A DNA stretch of 64,000 bases from CAG-170 sp022779365 (GTDB taxonomy: Bacteria; Bacillota; Clostridia; Oscillospirales; Oscillospiraceae): positions 15,597-79,596 of the forward strand of contig JALFSI010000033.1 of NCBI GenBank assembly GCA_022779365.1, written 5' to 3'. Under the pieces are notes generated by a model. The model searched no databases, had not been told where the DNA came from, and was given only the letters and a program-made list of their open reading frames with translations. A program made the position numbers and the translations under genes. Below, one piece after another: positions 7,999-15,979 of the stretch; the stretch's first letter is position 1, and each line of letters starts with the position of its first letter.

Positions 7999-8026
7999 TT
8001 ATCATGGTGATACTTTACCATGATAA
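7999..8026. promoter_or_regulatory. inverted repeat, candidate operator
   Basis: TTATCATGGT and ACCATGATAA are perfect 10-bp arms eight bases apart, 67 bases upstream of the SBP start. On the minus strand it overlaps a TTTACA-N17-TAAAGT promoter candidate, so a regulator binding here could block initiation. The regulator is unknown. Confidence 0.5.
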
Positions 8027-8063
8027 TGTGATAATGTAAAGAAACAATATTGCATAAAAATAT

Positions 8064-8118
8064 GCACCCGGTTTTGACGGCAGTGCACATTTTGCACAAT
8101 GCCGACCAAACCGGGTGC
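8064..8118 (-). terminator. terminator of the DMT transporter gene
   Basis: GCACCCGGTTT pairs with AAACCGGGTGC, with inner pairing TGACGGCA/TGCCGACC; on the minus strand ATATTTTT follows. It lies 15 bases after the stop at 8133. Confidence 0.7.
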
Positions 8119-8132
8119 TATTTCAGCGTTTT

Positions 8133-9056
8133 TCAGATGTCGAACACGCCGAGAATGATGATGCCAGCCACCACGAGCGCGATCATCGCGTAGTGCTTCC
8201 ACGACAGCTTTTCCTTCAGGAACAGCCGGCTCCACACCACCGACGCCACGCAGTATGCCGAGATGATCGGCGCGGAGAGCGCGACGTGCGCCTTGTCGCC
8301 GATGGCGTAGATGTACGAGAACTGACCGGCGGTCTCAAAGATCGCACCGATGTACTTCGGCGCTTCCATCTTCGGCACGAGCTTATCCTTTTTGATGATC
8401 ACCACATAAATAAAGCTCAGAACGCCCGCCGCTAAAAACGTCAGCTCATACGCCGCGTTTGCAGAGTCCTCGTTGAGCGTTTCGAGCACGAGCGAGTCGG
8501 CAAACGTCCCCGCCGCGTCCAGCAAGCAGTATGCGATGGGCAGGCACAGCGCCAGCCACGACTTGGCGTATTTGTAATTGGATGCCTCCTGCCGCGCGGC
8601 GCGCAGCGCATCGTCCTCGTGCGCCTCCACGATGCCCAGTCCGATCACGCCCGCGCACACCAGCGCCACCGCGCCGATGACGAGCACGCGTGTCGAGCCC
8701 GTGATGTCCTCGTCCAGACTGCCGGAGAGCAGGCTCATGACCGCCACCAGCGCGCCGGAGGCGTTGCAGATGGGCGACGAGATGGACAGCTCAATGTAGC
8801 GCAGACCGATATAGCCCAGCGTCATCGAGCCGATGTACAGCAGCGACACCGGCAGATATGTCCAGATGACCTGCCACGTTACGACCGCGCCGCCGATAAA
8901 AATCTCATATGCCGCGTGCAGACCCATCACAACGCCCACGGCGATGACCATTTTCAAATGTCCCAGCTTGTCAGAGGCGTCCCGGCAGCCGATCTTGGAG
9001 AACAGGTCCGAGCCGCTCCAGCAGAGGAGGGTGATAATTGATAACCAAAACCACAT
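8133..9056 (-). CDS. EamA/DMT superfamily transporter
   Basis: A 307-residue membrane protein with about ten hydrophobic segments in two halves, the usual drug/metabolite transporter layout. It opens with WFWLSIITLLCWSGSDLFSK and the second half contains AIGDKAHVALSAPIISAYCV, which fits the EamA repeat. A hydrophilic stretch near residues 140-165 separates the halves. The exported or imported metabolite is unknown. No clear ribosome site precedes the ATG, so the start is less certain than the family call. Confidence 0.8.
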   Translation of the reverse strand: MWFWLSIITLLCWSGSDLFSKIGCRDASDKLGHLKMVIAVGVVMGLHAAYEIFIGGAVVTWQVIWTYLPVSLLYIGSMTLGYIGLRYIELSISSPICNASGALVAVMSLLSGSLDEDITGSTRVLVIGAVALVCAGVIGLGIVEAHEDDALRAARQEASNYKYAKSWLALCLPIAYCLLDAAGTFADSLVLETLNEDSANAAYELTFLAAGVLSFIYVVIIKKDKLVPKMEAPKYIGAIFETAGQFSYIYAIGDKAHVALSAPIISAYCVASVVWSRLFLKEKLSWKHYAMIALVVAGIIILGVFDI

Positions 9057-9078
9057 AACTTTGTATTTTCGTCAGCAC

Positions 9079-9219
9079 CGCCACACCTTTGGACGCCGCT
9101 CACTTGCATCTTTTGTGCCATACTGCGGAAAAATCCTCGCAAATCCGTCAGGATTCGCTGCGGCTTTTCCTTGCCTGACGCAAAATCTGCGGCGCGATCG
9201 GCATCCAAATTTGTGTCGG
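9079..9219. repeat. large imperfect palindromic element
   Basis: The 21-base left end (CCGCCACACCTTTGGACGCC...) matches the reverse complement of the right end (CGGCATCCAAATTTGTGTCG...) with five mismatches, and similarity continues inward almost to the centre. The whole is an imperfect inverted repeat of about 140 bases. Phrases such as GCAGATTTTGCG recall the palindrome at 19915-20045. No coding content is seen; it separates the PLP lyase gene from the DMT gene. Confidence 0.65.
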
Positions 9220-9259
9220 AACTGACGGTACTCCTTTCCTTTTTAATTTCGCTGTTTTG

Positions 9260-10546
9260 TCAGTTCGGCAGGCTTGCCAGATCTGCTTCGACCAATTTTT
9301 GCAGGCTCATCAGGATGCCGAGCTTGGCGTGATACCACGTCAGACCGCCCTGAAAATAGACGGCGTAGGGCGGGCGGATCGGTCCGTCGGCGGACAGCTC
9401 GATGGATGAGCCCTGCACGAACGCGCCCGCCGCCATCACGACCTCGGAATCATAGCCGGGCATCGCCCACGGCACGGGCGTGACGTAGCTGTCCACCGGC
9501 GCGGCCGCCTGAATGCCGCGGCAGAAGGCGAGCATCCGCTCGGCAGAGTCCAGCGTGACTGCCTGAATGATGTCGTGACGCGACTCTATTGCATTCGGGA
9601 CGCACGAAAAGCCCAGCTTTTCGTACACATTCGCGGCGAATACCGCGCCCTTGAGCGCGCCGGCGACCACCGTGGGCGCGAGGAAGAAGCCCTGATACAT
9701 GGACGGCAGCAAGCCGAGATTCGCGCCGACCTCCTGCCCCAGCCCCGGCGCGGAGAGGCGGTAGGCGCAGCGCTCAATGCACGCCGCCGTGCCGCAGATA
9801 TAGCCGCCGATGGGCGCAAGCCCGCCGCCGGGATTTTTGATGAGGCTGCCCACGATCATATCCGCGCCCACGTCGGACGGCTCGCCGCGCTCGACAAATT
9901 CGCCGTAGCAGTTATCGACCATGCACAGAGCGTCGGGCTTGCACTGCTTGCAGAACGCGATGAGCTGCCCGATCTTTTCCACCGAAAACGACGGGCGCGT
10001 GGCGTAGCCCTTGGAGCGCTGGATGGTGATGAGCTTTGTCTTGTCCGTGATGGCGGCGCGGATGCCGTCATAGTCGAACGACCCGTCCGGCAGCAGATCG
10101 ACCTGCCGGTAGGAAACGCCGTATTCCTTCAGCGAGCATTTGGACGGGCGGATGCCGATGACCTCCTCCAGCGTGTCATACGGCGCACCGACGGGGCTGA
10201 GCAGCTCGTCGCCGGGCAGCAGGTTTGCGCTGAGCGCCACCGCCAGGGCGTGCGTGCCGCAGGTGATCTGCGGGCGCACGAGCGCCGCCTCCGTGCCGAA
10301 TGCCGCGGCGTAGACGCGCTCCAGCTTTTCACGCCCCAGATCGTCGTAGCCATAGCCCGTGGTGGCGGCAAAGCACGTCGCGTCCACGCGGTTTTGGTGC
10401 ATGGCGCGCAGGACCTTTGCCTGATTGTATTCCGCCGTGCGGTCGATGGCGGCAAAGCGGTCTTGCAGTCCCTCCAAAATCCGCTCGCCGTATTCCCAGA
10501 CCGCGCGGCTCACGCCGAGCGAGGCGTACATTTCATATAGTTCCAT
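9260..10546 (-). CDS. PLP-dependent methionine gamma-lyase family protein (YnbB / 'aluminium resistance')
   Basis: A 428-residue fold-type-I PLP enzyme of the Cys/Met metabolism superfamily, of the branch annotated in Firmicutes as 'methionine gamma-lyase family' or 'aluminium resistance' protein. ITCGTHALAVALSANLLPGD near residue 95 matches the cofactor-phosphate region, MVDNCYGEFVE near 215 holds the PLP-ring Asp, and GSLIKNPGGGLAPIGGYI contains a Lys suited to the internal aldimine. It probably carries out a beta- or gamma-elimination on a sulfur amino acid in the cytoplasm; the substrate is not established. The AbrB-type gene ends three bases before its start, so the two form an operon. 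Confidence 0.8.
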   Translation of the reverse strand: MELYEMYASLGVSRAVWEYGERILEGLQDRFAAIDRTAEYNQAKVLRAMHQNRVDATCFAATTGYGYDDLGREKLERVYAAAFGTEAALVRPQITCGTHALAVALSANLLPGDELLSPVGAPYDTLEEVIGIRPSKCSLKEYGVSYRQVDLLPDGSFDYDGIRAAITDKTKLITIQRSKGYATRPSFSVEKIGQLIAFCKQCKPDALCMVDNCYGEFVERGEPSDVGADMIVGSLIKNPGGGLAPIGGYICGTAACIERCAYRLSAPGLGQEVGANLGLLPSMYQGFFLAPTVVAGALKGAVFAANVYEKLGFSCVPNAIESRHDIIQAVTLDSAERMLAFCRGIQAAAPVDSYVTPVPWAMPGYDSEVVMAAGAFVQGSSIELSADGPIRPPYAVYFQGGLTWYHAKLGILMSLQKLVEADLASLPN

Positions 10547-10549
10547 GGT

Positions 10550-10792
10550 TCATCCCTCGTTTCTCTCCAGATCCTCAAATACCTGCGCCGCCGCGTCACG
10601 GATGACGTCGGGGCGCGTGACGATGATGCCGCTGCGTTCGTCGCCCAAGATCAGCAGCGTATCGCCGGGTTTGACGTCAAACAGTGTGCGTGCGTCCTTG
10701 GGAATGACGATCTGCCCCTTTTCGCCGACCTTCGCCGTACCGAAAATATGGTAGCCGCCCGCGCGCCCCAGCAGATGCTTGCCAACTGCCAT
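10550..10792 (-). CDS. AbrB/MazE/SpoVT-type DNA-binding protein
   Basis: An 80-residue protein with a swapped-hairpin AbrB domain: TAKVGEKGQIVIPKDARTLF then VKPGDTLLILGDERSGIIV is the diagnostic beta-hairpin sequence. A short N-terminal extension (HLLGRAGGYHIFG) precedes it. I chose the ATG at 10792 because GGGAGGG lies six bases upstream; the ATG at 10798 abuts that site. No toxin partner is present, so it is more likely a transcription factor than an antitoxin, perhaps controlling the lyase gene immediately downstream. Confidence 0.85.
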   Translation of the reverse strand: MAVGKHLLGRAGGYHIFGTAKVGEKGQIVIPKDARTLFDVKPGDTLLILGDERSGIIVTRPDVIRDAAAQVFEDLERNEG

Positions 10793-10855
10793 GTGCATCC
10801 CTCCCAGTAGGGTGAAAATCATACTTGTATAACTTACAGCAGCGAATGAGATTTG

Positions 10856-10893
10856 TCAATAAAAATCCTGCGGGCTTTGCAGCGCCGCAGGAT
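10856..10893 (-). terminator. terminator of the MATE gene
   Basis: ATCCTGCGG pairs with CCGCAGGAT; on the minus strand the stem is followed by TTTTATTG. It sits just after the stop of the gene at 10899. Confidence 0.8.
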
Positions 10894-10898
10894 CATTT

Positions 10899-12308
10899 TT
10901 ATTGTTTTGCTTTTTCGCGCATACTGCGCGGCAGCCACCATTTTTTTGCCTGGACGATCAAAAACAGAATGCCGCGGATGGCAAGCTCGATGCTCATGGC
11001 GATCCACGCGCCCGGCAGCGCCAGATGCTTTGTCAGCAGCACCGTCAGCGGCACGCGCACGCCCCACATACTCACAAAATTGAGCACCGAACTGAGCAGT
11101 GAATCGCCCGCGCCCTGAAAAACGCCGGTCGCGACGATGGACGCACCGAAAAACGGCTCGGCGAACACCACGATGCGCAGCACCTGCACCGCCAGCGCAG
11201 CGGCGAGCGCGTCCGGCGTGAGGATGCCGATGATCGCTGGCGCGAGGAAATACATCGCTCCCGCCGCCAACCCCATCACGCCCATGCCCAGCAGCACCGT
11301 CACCCAGCCGAGCCTGGTCACGAGGTCGCGGCGCTTCGCGCCCACGCTCTGCCCGATGAGCGTGACGGCGGCGCTCTGCACGCCGTAGCCCGGCATATAG
11401 CACAGCGCCTCCGCCGTTACGGCAAACGAGTTGGCGGCGATGGACGTTGTGCCGAGCGGCGCGATGATGCCGGTCGTGGCGATCTGCCCGCCGGACATGA
11501 CCGCCTGCTCCAGCGCCACCGGCACAGCGAGCTGCACAGCGCGTTTAAGTTGCTGCGGTACAAGGCGCAGCCGCTCGTCCCGCCGCAGCCTCAGCATCGG
11601 GCTGCGCAGCAGCAGCGCCGCGCACAGCAGCAGCGCAACGACCGCCTCCGCCAGCGCCGTACCCAGCGCCGCGCCCATCACGCCAAGCCCCGCGCCGGGA
11701 ACGGTGAACCCGCCAAGCTGCCGGGTGGGAAAGATGAGGAAAAAGTTGAACACGACGTCCAGCGGGCACATGAGAATGAGCAGCACGCTGGGCGTGCGCA
11801 TATTGACGCTCGCCTGAAGCAGCCCCGCTGCCAGCCGGTTCAGCTGGAAAAGCGGCAGCGCCAGCGAAAATACGAGGAAATAGGACGCTGCGTCTGCCCA
11901 GATAGCGGCATCCGCGCCGAGCCAGCGGGGAAGCGCCCCGGAGAGCGCGACGCCGATGGCGGCGAGCAGCAGCCCGAACGCGAGCCCCGAGACGATCGAC
12001 TGCCGCACGAGATTGCGCGCGTCGCGCTCATCGCCCGCGCCGATGCGCTGCGCCGTCTGCACGCAGAAGCCGACCATCAGCGCCCGGCACAGCCCGCCGA
12101 ACAGCCAGGTTGTGGACGCGACCAGCCCGATGGCGGCAGAGGCATTCGTGCCGAGCGAGCCGACCATGGACGTGTCGATATACTGCATGATGATGGAGGA
12201 GACCTGCGCCAGAATGGCGGGCACGCTGAGCTGCGCCACCAGCCCGATCTGCTGCCGCAGCGAAAGCCTCCGCCCCGCCCGCAACGCGCCTAGAAGATCC
12301 TGTTTCAT
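10899..12308 (-). CDS. MATE family efflux transporter
   Basis: A 469-residue integral membrane protein with about twelve hydrophobic segments. The N-terminal half begins with LSVPAILAQVSSIIMQYIDTSMVGSLG, the usual MATE opening, and the internal repeat starts near residue 250 with VPVALEQAVMSGGQIATTGI. It should export cationic drugs or metabolites in exchange for Na+ or H+. It is monocistronic, bounded by a terminator and a repeat-filled gap of about 470 bases upstream. The substrate cannot be read from sequence. Confidence 0.88.
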   Translation of the reverse strand: MKQDLLGALRAGRRLSLRQQIGLVAQLSVPAILAQVSSIIMQYIDTSMVGSLGTNASAAIGLVASTTWLFGGLCRALMVGFCVQTAQRIGAGDERDARNLVRQSIVSGLAFGLLLAAIGVALSGALPRWLGADAAIWADAASYFLVFSLALPLFQLNRLAAGLLQASVNMRTPSVLLILMCPLDVVFNFFLIFPTRQLGGFTVPGAGLGVMGAALGTALAEAVVALLLCAALLLRSPMLRLRRDERLRLVPQQLKRAVQLAVPVALEQAVMSGGQIATTGIIAPLGTTSIAANSFAVTAEALCYMPGYGVQSAAVTLIGQSVGAKRRDLVTRLGWVTVLLGMGVMGLAAGAMYFLAPAIIGILTPDALAAALAVQVLRIVVFAEPFFGASIVATGVFQGAGDSLLSSVLNFVSMWGVRVPLTVLLTKHLALPGAWIAMSIELAIRGILFLIVQAKKWWLPRSMREKAKQ

Positions 12309-12394
12309 GGGCGGTCTCCTTTCAAATTGAAGTAGATAGTAGTGAAAAGTGAAGAAGTGTGTTTGCTTTAAGGCAGCGGCGGCTTGCAGAAGTT

Positions 12395-12556
12395 CCTTGG
12401 CTCTCCCTTTGGGAGAGCTGTCGCCGAAGGCGACGGAGAGGGTACTTGGCGCTCCCTCTGGGAGAGCTGTCAGCGGAGCTGACTGAGAGGGTCTTCATTA
12501 CTTGCCCTCTCCGTCCTCGCTGCGCTCGGACACCTCTCCAAAAGGGAGAGGCAAGG
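12395..12556. repeat. dispersed palindromic repeat, type R1 (extended copy)
   Basis: The same ends as at 675-794: CCTTGGCTCTCCCTTTGGG at left and GGGAGAGGCAAGG at right. This copy carries two left-hand half units in tandem (one with GTCGCCGAAGGCGAC, one with GTCAGCGGAGCTGAC), so it is about 40 bases longer. No gene is seen in it. Confidence 0.8.
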
Positions 12557-12668
12557 GCGCGCGCCATTTCGCGGGAGGTTCGTGCAAAACCTGCAGGCGC
12601 AGCGCGCGGGCGGGGCAAGCCCCGCCCTTACGCTACGATGAAACGCGTTACATCTCAAAAATAAGGAC

Positions 12669-12724
12669 CCTTCCCCTCATCAGTCGGCTTCGCCGACAGC
12701 TTCCACCCGAGGGGAAGCCTTGGG
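12669..12724. repeat. dispersed palindromic repeat, type R2 (short copy)
   Basis: CTTCCCCTC at left and GAGGGGAAGCC at right pair, with the inner hairpin GTCGGCTTCGCCGAC. It matches the inner phrases of the repeat at 825-1054. Between this and the R1 copy, a GGGCGGGGC/GCCCCGCCC hairpin is the only other structure in the 12309-12776 gap. Confidence 0.7.
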
Positions 12725-12740
12725 ATGGTGTGTAAAAAAT

Positions 12741-12761
12741 GGGAGGGGCAGTGCCCCTCCC
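12741..12761 (-). terminator. terminator of upp
   Basis: A perfect 9-bp stem GGGAGGGGC / GCCCCTCCC with loop AGT, followed on the minus strand by ATTTTTTA. It lies 15 bases after the upp stop. Confidence 0.85.
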
Positions 12762-12776
12762 GGATCTTTCTTGCTC

Positions 12777-13424
12777 TTACTTCGTGCCAAAAATGCGGTC
12801 GCCGGCGTCGCCGAGACCGGGCACGATGTAGCCGTGCTCGTTCAGGCACTCATCGACTGCGCCGCAGTAGATCTCCACGTTCGGGTGGTTCTTTTCGATG
12901 AGCTGGATGCCGACGGGCGCGGCGACCAGCACCATGAGCTTGATATTCGTGCAGCCGCGCTTTTCCATTTCGGTGATGGCGGCGTCCGCCGAGCCGCCGG
13001 TGGCGAGCATCGGATCGACGATCATGACCTCGCGCTCGGCGATGTCCTTGGGCATTTTGCAGAAATAGACGTGCGGCTCAAGCGTTTCCTCATCGCGGTA
13101 CATACCGATGTGACCGACACGCGCCGACGGCATCATGCGCAGCACGCCGTCCACCAGACCGAGACCCGCGCGCAGGATGGGCACGACGGCGATCTTTTTG
13201 CCGGCGAGCGTCGGGAGCATCGCCTTGCACAGCGGCGTTTCGACCTCCTTGGTGGTCAGCGGCAGGTCGCGCATCGCCTCATAGGTGATGAACATACCGA
13301 CCTCGGAGACAAGCTCGCGGAAGTCCTTGACGCTGGTGTTCTTGTCGCGCATGATGGTGAGCTTGTGCGCAACGAGCGGGTGGTCCATAATGTGTACGTT
13401 CGGTCCGAATTGATTCTGGCTCAT
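12777..13424 (-). CDS. upp: uracil phosphoribosyltransferase
   Basis: A 215-residue cytoplasmic enzyme that makes UMP from uracil and PRPP in pyrimidine salvage. The PRPP-binding loop MIVDPMLATGGSADAAI (near residues 128-145) and the uracil-binding end GYIVPGLGDAGDRIFGTK are both present, and length fits the family (about 209). It is the last gene of a minus-strand run tsaE-tsaB-upp, separated from tsaB by 18 bases, and has its own terminator. Confidence 0.96.
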   Translation of the reverse strand: MSQNQFGPNVHIMDHPLVAHKLTIMRDKNTSVKDFRELVSEVGMFITYEAMRDLPLTTKEVETPLCKAMLPTLAGKKIAVVPILRAGLGLVDGVLRMMPSARVGHIGMYRDEETLEPHVYFCKMPKDIAEREVMIVDPMLATGGSADAAITEMEKRGCTNIKLMVLVAAPVGIQLIEKNHPNVEIYCGAVDECLNEHGYIVPGLGDAGDRIFGTK

Positions 13425-13442
13425 GTGAAACTCCCTTTCCGT

Positions 13443-14147
13443 CTATTCATTTTTCAGTGCTTCCATGCGCGCACGCTCTGCCTGCGACAGGCGCAGATAG
13501 TTCGGCGTGAGCGCGGCGGCGTCGCCGGGGTCTCCGGCGTTTGCCATTCGCTGCGCGCACAGCGCAACGCCGGCGGCACGCTGGTGACGCAGGTGTTCCG
13601 GCAGCAGGCGCAGCACCGGGATATTTTGTCCGAGTGCATTATAGCACAAAGCCGCGCCATCGCCAACCAGAAAAACAGGTTTTTCGAGTTTTTTCAGAAA
13701 AGCGCCCAATTCCTCTACGCTGATGGCGCAGTCTTCCAGCAAAACGGACAGGTCGCCATTCTCGACAGTGTATACCGCCGTGTAGACCTGCTGCCGCCGC
13801 GCGTCCATGCAGGCGCACCACACGCCGTCGCACGCCGCCGCGCCGCGCACCATCGCCTCCAGCGTGGAAACGCCGTAACACGGAATCTGCCGCCCCCAGC
13901 AAAAGCCCTTTGCCGCCGCCACGCCGATGCGCACGCCCGTAAAGCTGCCCGGACCTGCCGCGACGCCCACGGCGTCGATGGCCTCGACCGTCAGGTCACA
14001 ATTTTGAAGTAATTCCTCCGCAAGCTGCAAAAGCGTCCGGCTGTGCGTTAGACCGTTGTTGAGAAATGCCTCGCCCAAAAGCTGCCCGTCGGAGAGCAGC
14101 GCGGCGCTCGCTGCCTTGGCAGAGGATTCAAAGGCTAAGATGTTCAA
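13443..14147 (-). CDS. tsaB: tRNA threonylcarbamoyladenosine biosynthesis protein TsaB
   Basis: A 234-residue protein of the ASKHA fold that partners TsaD in making the t6A modification of ANN-decoding tRNAs. The opening NILAFESSAKAASAALL and the motif VGVAAGPGSFTGVRIGVAAAKG are diagnostic. No ATG fits; the start is a TTG at 14147 with GGAGGG seven bases upstream, so the gene overlaps the 3' end of tsaE by 20 bases. A larger open frame extends upstream but only through tsaE. Confidence 0.93.
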   Translation of the reverse strand: MNILAFESSAKAASAALLSDGQLLGEAFLNNGLTHSRTLLQLAEELLQNCDLTVEAIDAVGVAAGPGSFTGVRIGVAAAKGFCWGRQIPCYGVSTLEAMVRGAAACDGVWCACMDARRQQVYTAVYTVENGDLSVLLEDCAISVEELGAFLKKLEKPVFLVGDGAALCYNALGQNIPVLRLLPEHLRHQRAAGVALCAQRMANAGDPGDAAALTPNYLRLSQAERARMEALKNE

Positions 14148-14571
14148 GCGGCTTCCCTCCCGTGATGGTGATGCGGCGGCAGTCGTCGCCGTCCGGCACG
14201 CGGTCGATGCGCACGGTGATGGGCGCTTCCAGCGCGTCCTGTACGTTTTCGCTCCACTCCACGGCGCACACGCCACCGCGCGCGAGATAATCCTCCCAGC
14301 CGATGTCAAACAGCTCCTCGCTGCTTCCCAGCCGGTACATATCAAAATGGAACAGCGGCAGCCGCCCCGTGAGATATTCGTTGACGATGGTGTACGTCGG
14401 GCTGGTGACGGCGTCCGTCACGCCGAGCCCCTCGGCAAGTCCGCGCGTAAAGGCGGTCTTGCCCGCGCCGAGGTCGCCCAGAAACGCGATGACCTCGCCG
14501 CCGCAAAGCGTTTTTGCCAGCGCCGCGCCCACGCGCTGCGTCTCGTCCGGGCTGTGTGTCAGAAATTCCAT
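14128..14571 (-). CDS. tsaE: tRNA t6A biosynthesis ATPase TsaE
   Basis: A 147-residue P-loop ATPase required for the TsaBDE t6A-forming complex. Walker A is GDLGAGKTAFTRG near residue 32, followed by the family motif SPTYTIVNEY and, further on, RLGSSEELFDIGWEDYL. It is first in the minus-strand unit with tsaB and upp, and is divergent from the rodA-type gene at 14699, whose promoter shares the 127-base gap. Confidence 0.94.
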   Translation of the reverse strand: MEFLTHSPDETQRVGAALAKTLCGGEVIAFLGDLGAGKTAFTRGLAEGLGVTDAVTSPTYTIVNEYLTGRLPLFHFDMYRLGSSEELFDIGWEDYLARGGVCAVEWSENVQDALEAPITVRIDRVPDGDDCRRITITGGKPLEHLSL

Positions 14572-14629
14572 GCTTCCACCCTCTTTTCCCGCTTATCCTA
14601 TCACAGTTTTCCCCAATATGCAAAGAAAC

Positions 14630-14658
14630 TTTACAGAAAGCCGTTTGTCTGCTACAAT
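14630..14658 (+). promoter_or_regulatory. sigma-A promoter for the rodA-type gene
   Basis: TTTACA, 17 bases, TACAAT, lying 41 bases before the start codon. Confidence 0.75.
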
Positions 14659-14698
14659 ATACCCTATCGAATTTTGCATTTGGAAAGGAGGCGGGGCG

Positions 14699-15853
14699 AT
14701 GCAGGCGATCTTTCGCGCCATCCGCGAGTTTACGCGCAAGGCGGATATGGTGCTGCTGCTGCTGTGCGTGACGGCGACGATCTTTGGCATCGTCATCATC
14801 TCCAGCGCCACCGATTATCTGGGCAGCGCCCGGTATGTACGCATCCAGACGTTCTCGCTCATCCTCGGTATCATTCTCTACGTTCTGCTCACACTGCTCG
14901 ATGTGGACATCATCGCCGAGCGGCGCGAGCTGCTGCTGGTGTTCTGTGTGCTGTTCATCGGGATGCTCCGCTTTTTCGGCGTTGAGGGTCAGACCGGCAA
15001 CAAGAGCTGGCTGGCGTTCAAGTTCCTGCCGTTTAATATCCAGCCTGCGGAGATCTGCAAGGTCCTGTATATCATTATCCTTGCCAAAACGATGGCGGTC
15101 AAGCAGAACAAGCTCTCCTCGCCGCTCGTTGTGGCGCAGATCGCGGGCATTACGGCGCTGCTGGCGGGGCTCATCATCGTGGTGTCGTATGACGACGGCG
15201 TGGCACTCAACTATCTGCTCATTTTCGTCATCATGGCGTTTGTCGGCGGCGTGAACATCATCTGGTTTCTTGCCGGCGCGGGCGCGCTGCTGGTGCTCTC
15301 GCCCATCATCTGGACGCGCTTTTTTGACACCTATCAGCGCCAGCGTATCCTTGTTCTGTTCGATCCCACGGTCGATCCCAGCGCGCAGAGCGTCCGCTGG
15401 CAGATGAACCGCAGCCTGCGGATGCTGCAAAACGGCGGCGTCGCCGGGCAGGGGCTGGGAAAGGGCACGATGGTGCAGGCGGGCCTGCTGCCCGCGCAGC
15501 ACACCGACTTCATTTTCGCCTCCGCGGGCGAGGAGCTGGGGATGCTCGGCTGCCTTGCGATCTTGCTGCTGCTGGCGGCGATCATCGCGCGCTGCGTGTA
15601 TGTGGGCGTCAAATCCGGCAATTATATGAACCGGCTCATCTGCGTGGGCATCGCGGGTATGCTGCTGTCGCAGATTGCGGTCAACGTGGGTATGTGCTTG
15701 GGCGTGTTCCCGGTCGTGGGTCTGACGCTGCCGTTCTTCTCCTACGGCGGCAGCTCGATCGTGACGATGTTTGCCGCGATGGGCTTTGTCTCCGGCATCA
15801 ATATGCGCCCCGCGCCCGATTCCAACGCGCGTTACATTCGACCTCGTTATTAA
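14699..15853 (+). CDS. rodA: RodA/FtsW-type peptidoglycan polymerase (SEDS)
   Basis: A 384-residue SEDS-family glycosyltransferase with about ten membrane segments, which polymerises lipid II into peptidoglycan strands together with a class B PBP. Seen: GNKSWLAFKFLPFNIQPAEICK near residue 100, GLGKGTMVQAGLLPAQHTDFIFA near 245, and NVGMCLGVFPVVGLTLPFFSYGGSS near 330. The last motif is closer to RodA than to FtsW or SpoVE. The start at 14699 has AAAGGAGG upstream; a longer open frame to 14303 is only the shadow of tsaE. A strong terminator follows. Confidence 0.88.
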   Translation: MQAIFRAIREFTRKADMVLLLLCVTATIFGIVIISSATDYLGSARYVRIQTFSLILGIILYVLLTLLDVDIIAERRELLLVFCVLFIGMLRFFGVEGQTGNKSWLAFKFLPFNIQPAEICKVLYIIILAKTMAVKQNKLSSPLVVAQIAGITALLAGLIIVVSYDDGVALNYLLIFVIMAFVGGVNIIWFLAGAGALLVLSPIIWTRFFDTYQRQRILVLFDPTVDPSAQSVRWQMNRSLRMLQNGGVAGQGLGKGTMVQAGLLPAQHTDFIFASAGEELGMLGCLAILLLLAAIIARCVYVGVKSGNYMNRLICVGIAGMLLSQIAVNVGMCLGVFPVVGLTLPFFSYGGSSIVTMFAAMGFVSGINMRPAPDSNARYIRPRY

Positions 15854-15871
15854 AGATTAAAGCAAGAATTT

Positions 15872-15914
15872 TTCCGGCATGGCTGGTCAAAGACCGCCAT
15901 GCCGGAATTTTTTT
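15872..15914 (+). terminator. terminator of the rodA-type gene
   Basis: TTCCGGCATGGC pairs with GCCATGCCGGAA with an inner GGTC/GACC, then seven T residues. Confidence 0.92.
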
Positions 15915-15979
15915 GCATAATTGCCCGCGGATAGCAAACACTACCACTGCGAACCATTTACAGTCAGGAGGTAATCCCT

